From assembly GCF_001898575.1 (NCBI RefSeq), contig NZ_MKUD01000003.1, forward strand, positions 62,001 through 126,000: a stretch of 64,000 nucleotides of DNA. Reading direction: 5' to 3'. Origin of the DNA: Spirosoma sp. 48-14 (GTDB lineage: Bacteria; Bacteroidota; Bacteroidia; Cytophagales; Spirosomataceae). This document shows positions 44,760 to 56,342 of this stretch, piece after piece (the first letter of the stretch is position 1; every line of letters starts with the position of its first letter). A model generated the notes under the pieces. The model saw only the letters and a list, made by a program, of their open reading frames with translations. It was not told the origin of the DNA and searched no databases. Made by a program: the position numbers and the translations under genes.

Positions 44760-44830
44760 GTTGGGGAGAGATCCTCGGCCATTCCTTGAGGTAATGCGAC
44801 CGGCCGGATAGCATTACCTCATTGTATTTT
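44760..44830 (+). ncRNA. predicted small RNA
   Basis: Transcription from the promoter at 44723-44754 would start near 44760 and stop at the hairpin 44787-44821 followed by TTGTATTTT, giving an RNA of about 70 bases. The 5' part (GGTTGGGGAGAGATCCTCGG) is G-rich and single-stranded or weakly paired. The 3' end overlaps the end of the minus-strand gene at 44819. No known family was recognised. An alternative is that the promoter is accidental and the hairpin is just the uvrB terminator. Confidence 0.45.
44787..44821. terminator. hairpin between uvrB and the convergent nuclease-like gene
   Basis: Perfect 11-bp stem TGAGGTAATGC (44787-44797) with GCATTACCTCA (44811-44821); the 13-base loop holds the palindrome CCGGCCGG. 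T-rich after it on the plus strand. Confidence 0.8.
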
Positions 44831-45307
44831 ATGGCTAATAGTACCATCAAAAACGTCTTTTCGTTTTAGTCGAATTAATTCACCCTTCCAAATTATCCAT
44901 AATTCACGTACCCCAATACTCAGTTTAAGGCGGTTTTTAATTGCTTTAATCAAGTCGTTTCTGCGAATATTGCTTTGAATATGAATTAATACATAGTCAG
45001 CCTGGCGATGAGCATATCTGATTTCCTTTTCAATGGCAGATGTGGTTGGCTGCTGATTGTGTTTGAATTCAATCGTAATTTGCTCCTTTACCAAAAAGGC
45101 ATCCGGGTTTTTGACATGAGGAGTATTATCAATCAACAAAAGACGGACCTGATAGCCTAACTTTGCTAGTAGAATAGCAGTTTCAATATTACGCTCGGCC
45201 TCTTCAGAATTGTGCGTTCGGTGTACTTCTACGTAGCCGCCCGAAGGCTCAATTTCGTTTGTACGGGAGTCGGGGTAAACAAGTCGGTAGTTACGGGTAT
45301 CAGACAT
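44819..45307 (-). CDS. solitary PD-(D/E)XK nuclease-like protein, similar to CdiA C-terminal domains
   Basis: A 162-residue protein with no signal or membrane segment. It has the layout of a PD-(D/E)XK-type fold: Asp69 in KNPDAFLVK, then Glu80-Phe-Lys82 in ITIEFKH, Ser90 in TTSAIEKEIRYA and Gln102 in AHRQADYVLIHI, followed by a short C-terminal strand pair ELWIIWKGELIRLKRKD. This order resembles the CdiA-CT tRNase family (D-x(n)-E-x-K plus a downstream helix with Gln). No immunity gene is recognisable beside it. It could equally be a domesticated nuclease-fold protein without toxicity. The stop overlaps the uvrB-side hairpin by three bases. Confidence 0.5.
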   Translation of the reverse strand: MSDTRNYRLVYPDSRTNEIEPSGGYVEVHRTHNSEEAERNIETAILLAKLGYQVRLLLIDNTPHVKNPDAFLVKEQITIEFKHNQQPTTSAIEKEIRYAHRQADYVLIHIQSNIRRNDLIKAIKNRLKLSIGVRELWIIWKGELIRLKRKDVFDGTISHKIQ

Positions 45308-45389
45308 GAAGCGAGAGCAACGAATAAAGCCCGAAAGTTACAAAATCTTTCTACCTTAGCAATCTGGAAATCAAAACCTAAAACTACTC

Positions 45390-45929
45390 ATGAAACGTAT
45401 CCTGATTATTCTTGGCGTTATTGCCGCCGTTGTCCTGGTGGGCCTTTTTTCGTTACGTAGCTGGACAAAATCGGCCAGCCCCGAAGCGATTGCAGAGGTG
45501 AATCAGGGAGGGCTGAAAATCAAGGTGGATTATTGCCAGCCTTATAAAAAAGGGCGTAAAATTTTCGGAGGTCTGGTACCTTATGGAAAAGTATGGCGAA
45601 CGGGAGCCAATGAAGCAACTGTAATCGAGTTCGATCAGAATGTCATTGCAGCCGGGCAGCCCCTCGATAAAGGGGAATATTCTCTTTGGACAATTCCGTC
45701 GCAGGATGGCTGGATTGCCATTTTCAACAGTGAAACCGGTCAGTGGGGTACTAATTACGATCAAACTAAAGACGTTCTACGCGTACCGATCATCTCCCGT
45801 AAACATAGCCCAATGGCCGAACAATTCTACATTAGTTTCTCCCCATCAGCGAATGGCACCGATATGATTCTGGCCTGGGATCAAACCGAAGCGGTCGTGC
45901 CGATTCAGAAGAGAGGAAATAATGAATAA
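45390..45929 (+). CDS. DUF2911 domain protein
   Basis: A 179-residue protein with an N-terminal membrane anchor or signal (about 3-23). The DUF2911 signature is FGGLVPYGKVWRTGANEAT and on to AAGQPLDKGEYSLWTIPSQDGW. The fold is probably a beta-sandwich facing the periplasm; its role is not known. The last codons and TAA stop (NNE) lie within the first arm of the 36-bp inverted repeat at 45919-46002. Convergent with the CE1 esterase gene. Confidence 0.9.
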   Translation: MKRILIILGVIAAVVLVGLFSLRSWTKSASPEAIAEVNQGGLKIKVDYCQPYKKGRKIFGGLVPYGKVWRTGANEATVIEFDQNVIAAGQPLDKGEYSLWTIPSQDGWIAIFNSETGQWGTNYDQTKDVLRVPIISRKHSPMAEQFYISFSPSANGTDMILAWDQTEAVVPIQKRGNNE

Positions 45930-46002
45930 TTTAAAATGAACAATGGAGAATGACTTTCAATTCGCGGTCATTCTCCATTGTTCATTTTAAATTATTCATT
46001 AT
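45919..46002. repeat. perfect 36-bp inverted repeat between convergent genes
   Basis: Arms 45919-45954 and 45967-46002 match without a mismatch (ATAATGAATAATTTAAAATG and on), 12-base loop. Both flanking stop codons lie in the arms. Low-complexity, C-poor 5' arm. Probably acts as a bidirectional terminator; also a member of the wider element class described in the findings. Confidence 0.93.
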
Positions 46003-46946
46003 CGATGAAAGCTCTCTCCGATAAATTTCAGGGCATCGGGCAGGCCGGTTCGCCAGTACAACCAGGTATGCGCTCCATCGCGGGCTCGGTATTCGTGCGG
46101 AATTTTTCGCTCCAGCAAAGCCAGATGCAACATGGCATTGCCAACGGTTAGGGCATCGTCATCCCCGCAATCGATATACCAACGTACTTTCTTGAGGTCA
46201 GCTTCAGGGGCCGAACGCGCCAGTGTAATCGGGCTGTTTCGTTTCCAGGTCAACGTGAGTCGCTCCTCCCCTTTTACGGGTCCACTAAACACGGGAGCAA
46301 AAACAGTATTGTACCGTTCGTCGGGAATACTGGCAAAGGCTTCGTCGGTACGAACGCCCGCACTCAAGGCTGCGCAGGCAACAAATAAATCGGGATGGTG
46401 CATGGCCAGCATCAATGCCCCAAAGCCCCCCATCGATAAGCCTGCTACCGCCCTAAACTCCTGCTGAGTACGCGTTCGGAACATCGAGTCGATATGTGGG
46501 ATCAACTCCTGCACAAACATATCTTCGTAGCGAATTTTATTCTGATAATCATTCACATAAAAGGTTGCTCCCGCATTCGGCATGACAATAATCATGGGCG
46601 GAAAATCACCGGTCTTAAGTCCTTCGTCGGCAATTCGATCCGCTTCGCCAAACTGAATCCAGCTGGTTTCGTCATCACCATACCCATGCAACAGGTATAA
46701 CACCGGATAGCGTCGGTTCGACGTATAATAATCGGGAGGTAGATAAATGGAGAACTTGACAGCCTGATTCAATAGTGAACTATTAAAGCGCATACTCTCC
46801 AGCAATCGGGCCTGTGGTGCCGGCAAAACAGGAACAGGTCCTGTCGATTGTGCGTTTGTTAACTGGGCCCGTCGACGCGATTGAGCCAGCGTTGTAAGCG
46901 TTAAAAAAGCCAGAACAGCACAGAGTATAAAACTACGAATCGGCAT
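45999..46946 (-). CDS. secreted CE1-like esterase (esterase D/feruloyl esterase fold)
   Basis: A 315-residue alpha/beta hydrolase with a signal peptide (to about LAQ22), start at the ATG at 46946; the frame extends upstream by 42 codons without a signal. Nucleophile Ser171 in AGLSMGGFGAL, the oxyanion region YLLHGYGDDETSW, the acid in IDCGDDDAL and His in DGAHTWLYW form the triad. These enzymes remove feruloyl or acetyl groups from hemicellulose or hydrolyse related esters. It is divergent from the GH2 galactosidase gene with about 140 bases between starts, which may carry both promoters. Together they may target decorated galactans or hemicellulose. Confidence 0.88.
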   Translation of the reverse strand: MPIRSFILCAVLAFLTLTTLAQSRRRAQLTNAQSTGPVPVLPAPQARLLESMRFNSSLLNQAVKFSIYLPPDYYTSNRRYPVLYLLHGYGDDETSWIQFGEADRIADEGLKTGDFPPMIIVMPNAGATFYVNDYQNKIRYEDMFVQELIPHIDSMFRTRTQQEFRAVAGLSMGGFGALMLAMHHPDLFVACAALSAGVRTDEAFASIPDERYNTVFAPVFSGPVKGEERLTLTWKRNSPITLARSAPEADLKKVRWYIDCGDDDALTVGNAMLHLALLERKIPHEYRARDGAHTWLYWRTGLPDALKFIGESFHR

Positions 46947-47020
46947 TAGTGTAAAAGGCGATGAAAGGAGGTTAAATTTATGCGAATTTTTCCAGTCGTC
47001 GCCCTGGAGCCACAAATTGA

Positions 47021-50359
<3,339 letters not shown>

Positions 50360-50507
50360 TAACTGTACCGACGGATATAATTAGCACCAGGTTTATGAAA
50401 AAAGAAAGGGATTTTATCAAATTTAGTCGTGGGTATATCAAATGCCGATATAAAATCACCTATTTTCGGGCCTATACTGATCCATCGTTTAAACTTACCC
50501 TAGTTAT

Positions 50508-51659
50508 ATGGCCAAACTGATTATCGTGGATGACGAAAAACCGATTCGGGCAGCGCTACGCGATATCTTAGAGTACGAAGGCTACGAAGTAGACGAAGCA
50601 AAAGACGGAGAAGAAGGACTGGACATGATTCTGAATGGCAGTTATGATGTAGCCTTATGCGACATCAAAATGCCAAAGCTGAATGGTCTGGAAGTGCTGG
50701 CCAAAGTAAGCGAGGCTGAAAAGAGCACCCAGGTTGTCATGGTGTCGGCCTTCGGCAATGTTGAAAATGCTGTTGAAGCCACCAAGCGCGGAGCCTTTGA
50801 TTTTATTACCAAACCACCCGATTTGAACCGCCTGCTCATTACCGTTCGTAATGCCATCGAACGGGCCAAACTGGTGCAGGAAACCAAGACCCTCAAAAAG
50901 CGGATCTACAAACTGAACGAAATTGTTGGGGAGTCAGAACCGATCAAAAAGGTAAAGGATACCATCAACCGGGTAGCAGCTACCGAAGCTCGGGTGCTGG
51001 TAACAGGCGCCAACGGTTCTGGTAAGGAGATGGTTGCCAAGCAGATTCACGAAAAGGGCAGCCGGGCCAATCAGCCGCTCGTTGAGGTTAACTGCGCGGC
51101 CATCCCAAGCGAACTCATTGAAAGTGAATTGTTCGGTCACGAAAAAGGTGCGTTTACCGGTGCTTCGGCACGGCGCGTTGGTAAGTTTGAACAGGCCGAT
51201 GGTGGAACACTATTCCTCGACGAGATTGGTGATATGAGTCTGTCGGCGCAGGCGAAAGTGCTCCGGGCATTGCAGGAAAATAAAATTACCCGTGTTGGGG
51301 GCGACAAGGAAATTAAAGTCAACGTTCGGGTCATTGCGGCTACGAACAAAGACCTTCGGCAGGAAATTGTCAACGGCAACTTCCGCGAAGACTTATTCCA
51401 CCGCCTGAGCGTCATCATGATTCATGTACCGCCCCTGGCAGAACGTAAAGTCGATATTCCGTTACTGGCCGACAAATTCCTGCACGACATCGGCAACGAG
51501 TATGGTGCCCCTCCCAAAGAGCTGACCCCCGATGCGATGACGTATCTACAGTCGCTCCCCTGGACAGGTAACGTTCGTGAGTTGCGCAATGTCATCGAAC
51601 GGCTCGTTATCATGTGTGGCGACACCATCACGCTTGAGGATGTGAAGTTATATGCTTAA
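50508..51659 (+). CDS. sigma-54-dependent response regulator lacking the HTH domain
   Basis: A 383-residue NtrC-family protein: receiver domain with phospho-acceptor Asp52 (DVALCDIKMP), AAA+ domain with Walker A GANGSGKE, the sigma-54 contact loop KGAFTGA and TLFLDEIGDMSLSAQ (Walker B), and the arginine-finger region. It ends at EDVKLYA, without the Fis-type helix-turn-helix of normal NtrC proteins. This HTH-less form is, as I recall, widely conserved in Bacteroidota, so it is not a truncation. A sensor kinase is encoded two genes downstream. Its stop lies in the 35-bp inverted repeat. Confidence 0.93.
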   Translation: MAKLIIVDDEKPIRAALRDILEYEGYEVDEAKDGEEGLDMILNGSYDVALCDIKMPKLNGLEVLAKVSEAEKSTQVVMVSAFGNVENAVEATKRGAFDFITKPPDLNRLLITVRNAIERAKLVQETKTLKKRIYKLNEIVGESEPIKKVKDTINRVAATEARVLVTGANGSGKEMVAKQIHEKGSRANQPLVEVNCAAIPSELIESELFGHEKGAFTGASARRVGKFEQADGGTLFLDEIGDMSLSAQAKVLRALQENKITRVGGDKEIKVNVRVIAATNKDLRQEIVNGNFREDLFHRLSVIMIHVPPLAERKVDIPLLADKFLHDIGNEYGAPPKELTPDAMTYLQSLPWTGNVRELRNVIERLVIMCGDTITLEDVKLYA

Positions 51660-51741
51660 TGATTGAATGATTGACTTTTGAATGATTGAATAGGTATAAG
51701 CCTATCATTCAATCATTCAAAAGTCAATCATTCAATCATTA
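51657..51741. repeat. perfect 35-bp inverted repeat between convergent genes
   Basis: Arms 51657-51691 and 51707-51741 are exactly complementary (TAATGATTGAATGATTGACT and on). The response regulator TAA opens the left arm and the right arm encodes MIE and the TGA of the convergent LuxE-like gene. Built from TGATTGAA words. Confidence 0.93.
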
Positions 51742-52909
51742 GATTACACCCCCGAACGTCGGAATTATCGAAACGGCCGATTACCCGAAAAGCGCCGTCT
51801 GCACCTGCATATTGCCCCAAATCCTGGGTTTCGATAAATGAGCACGAATCCAGATTCGCCAGATCGACCACATTGATGCCGCCTGTTCGTGGGTAATCGT
51901 CAGGATAGAGACAAAATGGATCGTTGATGTCTCTCAGTACTAATCGCATGGTCGGGCCTGCCTTAAATACCCCATTACCCATCGAGTACGCCTGAGAAAG
52001 TAATTCGGTCATGCCATATTCCGAATGCACCGTTGACAGACCCAGCTTCTCCATCAGAATTTCATGCACTTCTTCCCGAAGCAACTCCCGACGACGGCCT
52101 TTCATACCGCCCGTTTCCATGACAATCAACCGGGGCGATTGCCCTAAAGATGTTAAGTCAGAAGCCGACTCAGCCCAATCCAGCAAACCGAACGTTACAC
52201 CGATCAGTAAAATCTTCTTTCCATCGTCATGCTGTACAAGCCGTTTCAGTTGTTCGGTAAGCTCGGCGTGGTTGTGTAGATAAAAACCTGAACCGCTCGG
52301 CTCGACTTGTAAGGCTGTTCGTTGCAACTGTCCAGTTTGGGCCATAAATTGCTGAACCATATACACGAGCGAGGAGTTATTTCGTTCAAGATAGGACGGC
52401 AGTAATGCCAGGATATGGAAGTCGTGAAGAGGTCCGTAGATCTGCTCGAAAATGCGGGTACTTACGGCTTGATAGAGGGCAGAATCAGGCACTACATGAC
52501 GACTGGTCTGTTCTCCGGTAGTTCCGCTACTGGCAAACGTTAGCGTAGTGTCGAAGTGAGCAGGTGTGGTTGTGTCAATGCCAGTTAATACCGTGTGCGT
52601 TTTAAAAAAGCCAATCGGCATAAATGGCACCTGTCGCAGATTATCGACTCGCTCCGGATGGCAGTTTAGGTGAGTTAAATAAGCCCGGTACACGGGGTTA
52701 TGAACAGCCTGGTAACGAAACACCGCCAATGCCAGCGACTCGAACGTAGCCGGAGTTGGCAGAATTGAACTGATGGCGATTACCTGCTGCCGAAGTACCT
52801 CCCGAACTGGAGTTGCTGCAGCCGAAAGTGTTAATGAAAAAGACAAAGTAAAATAAGCGTTTATTGCACAACGAGTACAACAGTATGCGACGGCAACAAA
52901 TTCAAACAT
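51728..52909 (-). CDS. LuxE-like acyl-protein synthetase/adenylating enzyme
   Basis: A protein of up to 393 residues in the ANL-related LuxE family. Motifs are FASSGTTGEQTSRHVV (adenylate-type Ser/Thr/Gly loop), METGGMKGRR and the C-terminal SEYGMTELLSQAYS, INVVDLANLDSC and FRVIGRFDNSD with Arg and Asp at the end. Its start is uncertain: the only ATG is at 52909, where the leader is atypical and overlaps the divergent lipoprotein gene by 25 bases; a TTG or other codon nearer 52820 or 52770 is possible. Substrate is likely an acyl group for surface or natural-product assembly. Unlikely to be a bioluminescence gene. Confidence 0.8.
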   Translation of the reverse strand: MFEFVAVAYCCTRCAINAYFTLSFSLTLSAAATPVREVLRQQVIAISSILPTPATFESLALAVFRYQAVHNPVYRAYLTHLNCHPERVDNLRQVPFMPIGFFKTHTVLTGIDTTTPAHFDTTLTFASSGTTGEQTSRHVVPDSALYQAVSTRIFEQIYGPLHDFHILALLPSYLERNNSSLVYMVQQFMAQTGQLQRTALQVEPSGSGFYLHNHAELTEQLKRLVQHDDGKKILLIGVTFGLLDWAESASDLTSLGQSPRLIVMETGGMKGRRRELLREEVHEILMEKLGLSTVHSEYGMTELLSQAYSMGNGVFKAGPTMRLVLRDINDPFCLYPDDYPRTGGINVVDLANLDSCSFIETQDLGQYAGADGAFRVIGRFDNSDVRGCNLMIE

Positions 52910-53427
52910 ACCTCCTCGTTTTCGGAGTAGCGATTACCTTATCGGCCTGCTTCACCGAACCCAACTACTCAACAACTCCCGAAATTGAATTTAAAGGGAT
53001 ATTTAAATACACGCTTGCCGCTGGTAAGGGTGTAGGGCAATCGAAACGGGATTCGGTTGTGCTTACCGTTGGCTTTAAAGATGGAGACGGTAATCTGGGA
53101 AATGACATCCCACTACCTAAAGCAGACTCACTTCGCTATGTTTCAAACGGAGGCTGGGGAAACTATGAAATTAAAGCCTTCCGTTTAATTAACAAGCAGT
53201 ACGTGGAATATCCTTTATCAATTTACAATTTCCTCTTATTCCCCGACTTAGCTAAAAATAAGCCCAAAGGGGCTATTGAGGGGTCATTGGACTTTAACCA
53301 GACCTTTCAGTACGGTACTGTTAATGTCTATTATCCCACTAAGTTCCAGATTCGGATTCGAGATCGCGACCTTAACACCAGCAATGTTATTGAGACCGAT
53401 ACAATTACATTGCCGTTCCTAAAGTAA
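52885..53427 (+). CDS. lipoprotein of unknown function
   Basis: A 180-residue lipoprotein: basic MRRQQIQ, hydrophobic core and lipobox LSAC. Residues 40-180 hold short strands with Asp-rich turns (FKDGDGNLGND, RIRDRDLNTSN) that look like a beta-sandwich with calcium-type loops. Start at 52885, seven codons after an earlier ATG, since this gives the compact signal. Divergent from the LuxE-like gene, whose possible start at 52909 lies inside it. No family is recognised. Confidence 0.75.
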   Translation: MRRQQIQTYLLVFGVAITLSACFTEPNYSTTPEIEFKGIFKYTLAAGKGVGQSKRDSVVLTVGFKDGDGNLGNDIPLPKADSLRYVSNGGWGNYEIKAFRLINKQYVEYPLSIYNFLLFPDLAKNKPKGAIEGSLDFNQTFQYGTVNVYYPTKFQIRIRDRDLNTSNVIETDTITLPFLK

Positions 53428-53432
53428 CAAGC

Positions 53433-53507
53433 CTGTTTGTAGTTTACGGTGGCTTAGGTTTGTATTATGTTCACAACAGTCAACGTAAACTATAAACTGC
53501 CAAACAG
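53433..53507. repeat. imperfect inverted repeat built from TAGTTTACGGT words
   Basis: CTGTTTG and TAGTTTACG (53433-53448) pair with CGTAAACTA and CAAACAG (53484-53507), with eight extra bases in the right arm. The sequence lies between the lipoprotein stop and the histidine kinase stop and is likely their shared terminator. Confidence 0.6.
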
Positions 53508-53510
53508 ACA

Positions 53511-54719
53511 TCAATCTGTATTCAGCACAATTCGGAACGTAGTCCCTTTACCTACTTCCGAATGTTTGACGAACAGTTGTCCGTTATGGTACTCCTCCAC
53601 AATGCGTTTGGCGAGGGTAAGACCAAGTCCCCACCCCCGCTTTTTCGTGCTGAAACCAGGCGAAAATACTTTTTGCATATTGGCTTTTGAAATACCCTTC
53701 CCGGTGTCGGTAATATCGATAGCTACCTCCTGGTGAGGTAAGGGAATAATATTAAGCCTCAATTCGCCCACACCTTTCATGGCATCAACGGCATTCTTGC
53801 AGATATTTTCGATGACCCACTCAAACAATAACTTATTGATTTTCACCTGCTGGTTAGCCGGAATCTGACTAACAAAACTCATACTAACCTTCGTCGAGAT
53901 TCGGCGCGACAGGTAATCAGTAAACTGCTTGACCACTTCATTCAGGTTTTCTTCTTTTAAGGTCGGAATGGAGCCAATACTTGAAAAACGGGCTGTAATC
54001 GTTTCCAGGCGCTGCACGTCTTTTTCGATCTCATCCGTTATAGAAGCATCATACTGATCGGGGTCTGATCGCATATATTCTACCCAAGCCATCAACGACG
54101 ACATAGGCGTCCCTAACTGGTGAGCCGTTTCTTTGGCCAGCCCAACCCAAACCCGGTTCTGCTCCGCCCGTCGTGATGAGCTGAACGATAAATAGGCCAG
54201 CACCCCCAGAGCCGTTAAAATGGCGATCAGGGCATAAGGAATGTAGTTGATTTGGCGCAATACTTTTGAGTTCTCATAATATACCAATCCACGCTGGCCA
54301 TCTGGCATTACAACCGGTATCGGCTTATGGTTTTTACGCATTTCAGCAATGCGCTGCCGCAAAAAGGCTTGTTGTTCGGCAGCAGGAAGCTTATCGAACC
54401 CTTCCGGCAAATCAATATTTAATTTACTGGATATCTGCCCATTGTGATCAAGATAAATAACAGGAATTGTCTTATTCGCCTGTAAAATTTCGCTCGTTAC
54501 AAAGGTGATATCGCCATTATCGACATCAGCTCTACTTGAACTGTACAGATACTCCATCGCCTTCACAAAAAGCTGGACGTATTGTTCTTCACGATCTTCA
54601 AGCTTCAGAATTAATCGACGCGTGTAGAGTAGCGATCCCGTTCCCACCAGAAGCAGATTGAGCGCTACTATGATTTTCAGAATATTATTCTGACTATAAA
54701 TATCAAATGACTTCAGCAT
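53511..54719 (-). CDS. membrane sensor histidine kinase
   Basis: A 402-residue HisKA/HATPase_c kinase. Two membrane helices (about 13-32 and 159-178) bracket a periplasmic sensor domain of about 125 residues. The phospho-acceptor is His200 in KETAHQLGTPMSS; the N-box VIENICKNAVDAM, G1 DTGKGI and G2 RGWGLGLTLAKRI follow. No HAMP domain is obvious. No response regulator lies adjacent in the same direction, but the HTH-less NtrC-like protein at 50508-51659 is encoded three genes away and could be its partner. Confidence 0.92.
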   Translation of the reverse strand: MLKSFDIYSQNNILKIIVALNLLLVGTGSLLYTRRLILKLEDREEQYVQLFVKAMEYLYSSSRADVDNGDITFVTSEILQANKTIPVIYLDHNGQISSKLNIDLPEGFDKLPAAEQQAFLRQRIAEMRKNHKPIPVVMPDGQRGLVYYENSKVLRQINYIPYALIAILTALGVLAYLSFSSSRRAEQNRVWVGLAKETAHQLGTPMSSLMAWVEYMRSDPDQYDASITDEIEKDVQRLETITARFSSIGSIPTLKEENLNEVVKQFTDYLSRRISTKVSMSFVSQIPANQQVKINKLLFEWVIENICKNAVDAMKGVGELRLNIIPLPHQEVAIDITDTGKGISKANMQKVFSPGFSTKKRGWGLGLTLAKRIVEEYHNGQLFVKHSEVGKGTTFRIVLNTD

Positions 54720-54916
54720 GTGGCCTTGCTGGCTGTAAGTTCAGCTTAAGTTTCTAACGATAAAAATGCAGTAAACGTGCAAAGGTTGAACGTCTGACAA
54801 GGTACGAATGTTACAAACCTGAATAGGATTGATCGAAGAAAGACGCGATCTATTTGGATAAATTCTAAATAACAAACTGTCTAGATTGCGTGCATTCATA
54901 TCCGATAATAATGCCG

Positions 54917-54924
54917 TAATTTTG
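54917..54924 (+). promoter_or_regulatory. candidate -7 box of hemA
   Basis: TAATTTTG fits TAnnTTTG, 36 bases before the ATG. The rest of the 240-base divergent region (54720-54959) shows nothing else recognised. Confidence 0.45.
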
Positions 54925-54959
54925 TAAAGGCTACAAGCCAGTAAAGGTGCTTTTTTACC

Positions 54960-56246
54960 ATGTTAGAGACCTTCAAAGCAATTAGTTTGTCTTACAAAAT
55001 GGCTCCGTTGCGAGTCCGTGAGCTAATTGCATTAAACGAAGACGAAGCGAAGCGGCTCATGCTTCGGTTACGAGACTTTTTCGGGCTGAGCGATTTGCTC
55101 GTGATTTCAACCTGTAATCGTACTGAAGTGTATTATGCCTTTGAGCAGGATCTTAATACCGAAATTGCCCGTCTGTTACTGATTGAAAAAGGGCTGACCG
55201 ACACCGATAATTATTTGCCTTATTTTCAGTTTTTCGACGCAAACGATCAGGCAGTTCAGCATCTGTTTGAGGTTTGTGTGGGCTTACACTCGCAGGTTGT
55301 AGGCGATATGCAGATCCCCAATCAGGTGAAGCAGTCGTACCAGTGGTCGGCCGATCTGGAAATGGCGGGGCCATTCCTGCACCGGCTCATGCATACCATT
55401 TTCTTCACCAACAAGCGGGTTGCTCAGGAAACACCTTTCCGCGACGGAGCGGCTTCCTCTTCTTATGCCGCCGTTGAACTGATCGACGAACTGGTAGGCG
55501 AGCACAGCCAACCAAACATTCTGGTAATCGGACTGGGTGAAATTGGAACCGACGTCTGCAAAAACCTCGAAGCTCGCGGAGGTAATACCAATATTACCCT
55601 CTGCAACCGTACTAAAGCTAAAGCCGAAGCTCTGGCCGAACAATGTGGTTTCCGCGTTGCCGATTTTGACAATCTGACGGATGAAATTCGCCGGGCCGAC
55701 GTGATCATTTCATCCGTTATGCGCGATGAACCGCTGATCACCCCCGAATTACTGAAGAACGTTGAGGTATTGTCTTTTAAATACTTTATCGATTTATCAG
55801 TTCCCCGCAGTGTTGATGCTACGGTTGAGCAGATTCCGGGTGTGCTGGTCTATAATATTGACCACATCCGTAATCGGGCCGACGAAGCCCTGCAACAGCG
55901 TCTGGCCGCTATCCCTCAGGTAGAAGCAATTATTGCCCAGGCCGTTGCCGAATTTGGCGACTGGTCGAAAGAAATGGTTGTTTCGCCAACTATCAACAAG
56001 CTTAAAAATGCACTGGAGCAGATTCGTCGCGACGAGATTGCCCGACATCTGAAACACCTAACTCCCGACGAATCAGAGAAAGTAGATAAGATCACGAAGG
56101 GGATCATGCAGAAAATTATCAAACTGCCCGTTCTGCAACTGAAAGCAGCCTGTAAACGAGGTGAAGCCGAAACGTTGATCGATGTGCTTAATGATTTATT
56201 CGATCTTGAAAAGCAGCCTGTTGCTGACGAAAAACATAGCTACTGA
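54960..56246 (+). CDS. hemA: glutamyl-tRNA reductase
   Basis: A 428-residue enzyme that reduces Glu-tRNA to glutamate-1-semialdehyde, the first committed step of haem synthesis by the C5 route. The N-terminal catalytic motif is VISTCNRTEVYY with nucleophile Cys52. The Rossmann motif is IGLGEIGTDV, followed by NRTKAKAEALAEQ; the C-terminal helical dimerisation domain ends around KRGEAETL. Complete and alone in its transcription unit in the visible region. Confidence 0.97.
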   Translation: MLETFKAISLSYKMAPLRVRELIALNEDEAKRLMLRLRDFFGLSDLLVISTCNRTEVYYAFEQDLNTEIARLLLIEKGLTDTDNYLPYFQFFDANDQAVQHLFEVCVGLHSQVVGDMQIPNQVKQSYQWSADLEMAGPFLHRLMHTIFFTNKRVAQETPFRDGAASSSYAAVELIDELVGEHSQPNILVIGLGEIGTDVCKNLEARGGNTNITLCNRTKAKAEALAEQCGFRVADFDNLTDEIRRADVIISSVMRDEPLITPELLKNVEVLSFKYFIDLSVPRSVDATVEQIPGVLVYNIDHIRNRADEALQQRLAAIPQVEAIIAQAVAEFGDWSKEMVVSPTINKLKNALEQIRRDEIARHLKHLTPDESEKVDKITKGIMQKIIKLPVLQLKAACKRGEAETLIDVLNDLFDLEKQPVADEKHSY

Positions 56247-56342
56247 TTAATGCGTTTCGTCTTTGACGTTACGTTTCTTACCTTCCCGAAAGCGATAAAC
56301 TTTCGGGAAGTTTTATTTTAACAGGTTTCCTTTTCTGCTCTC

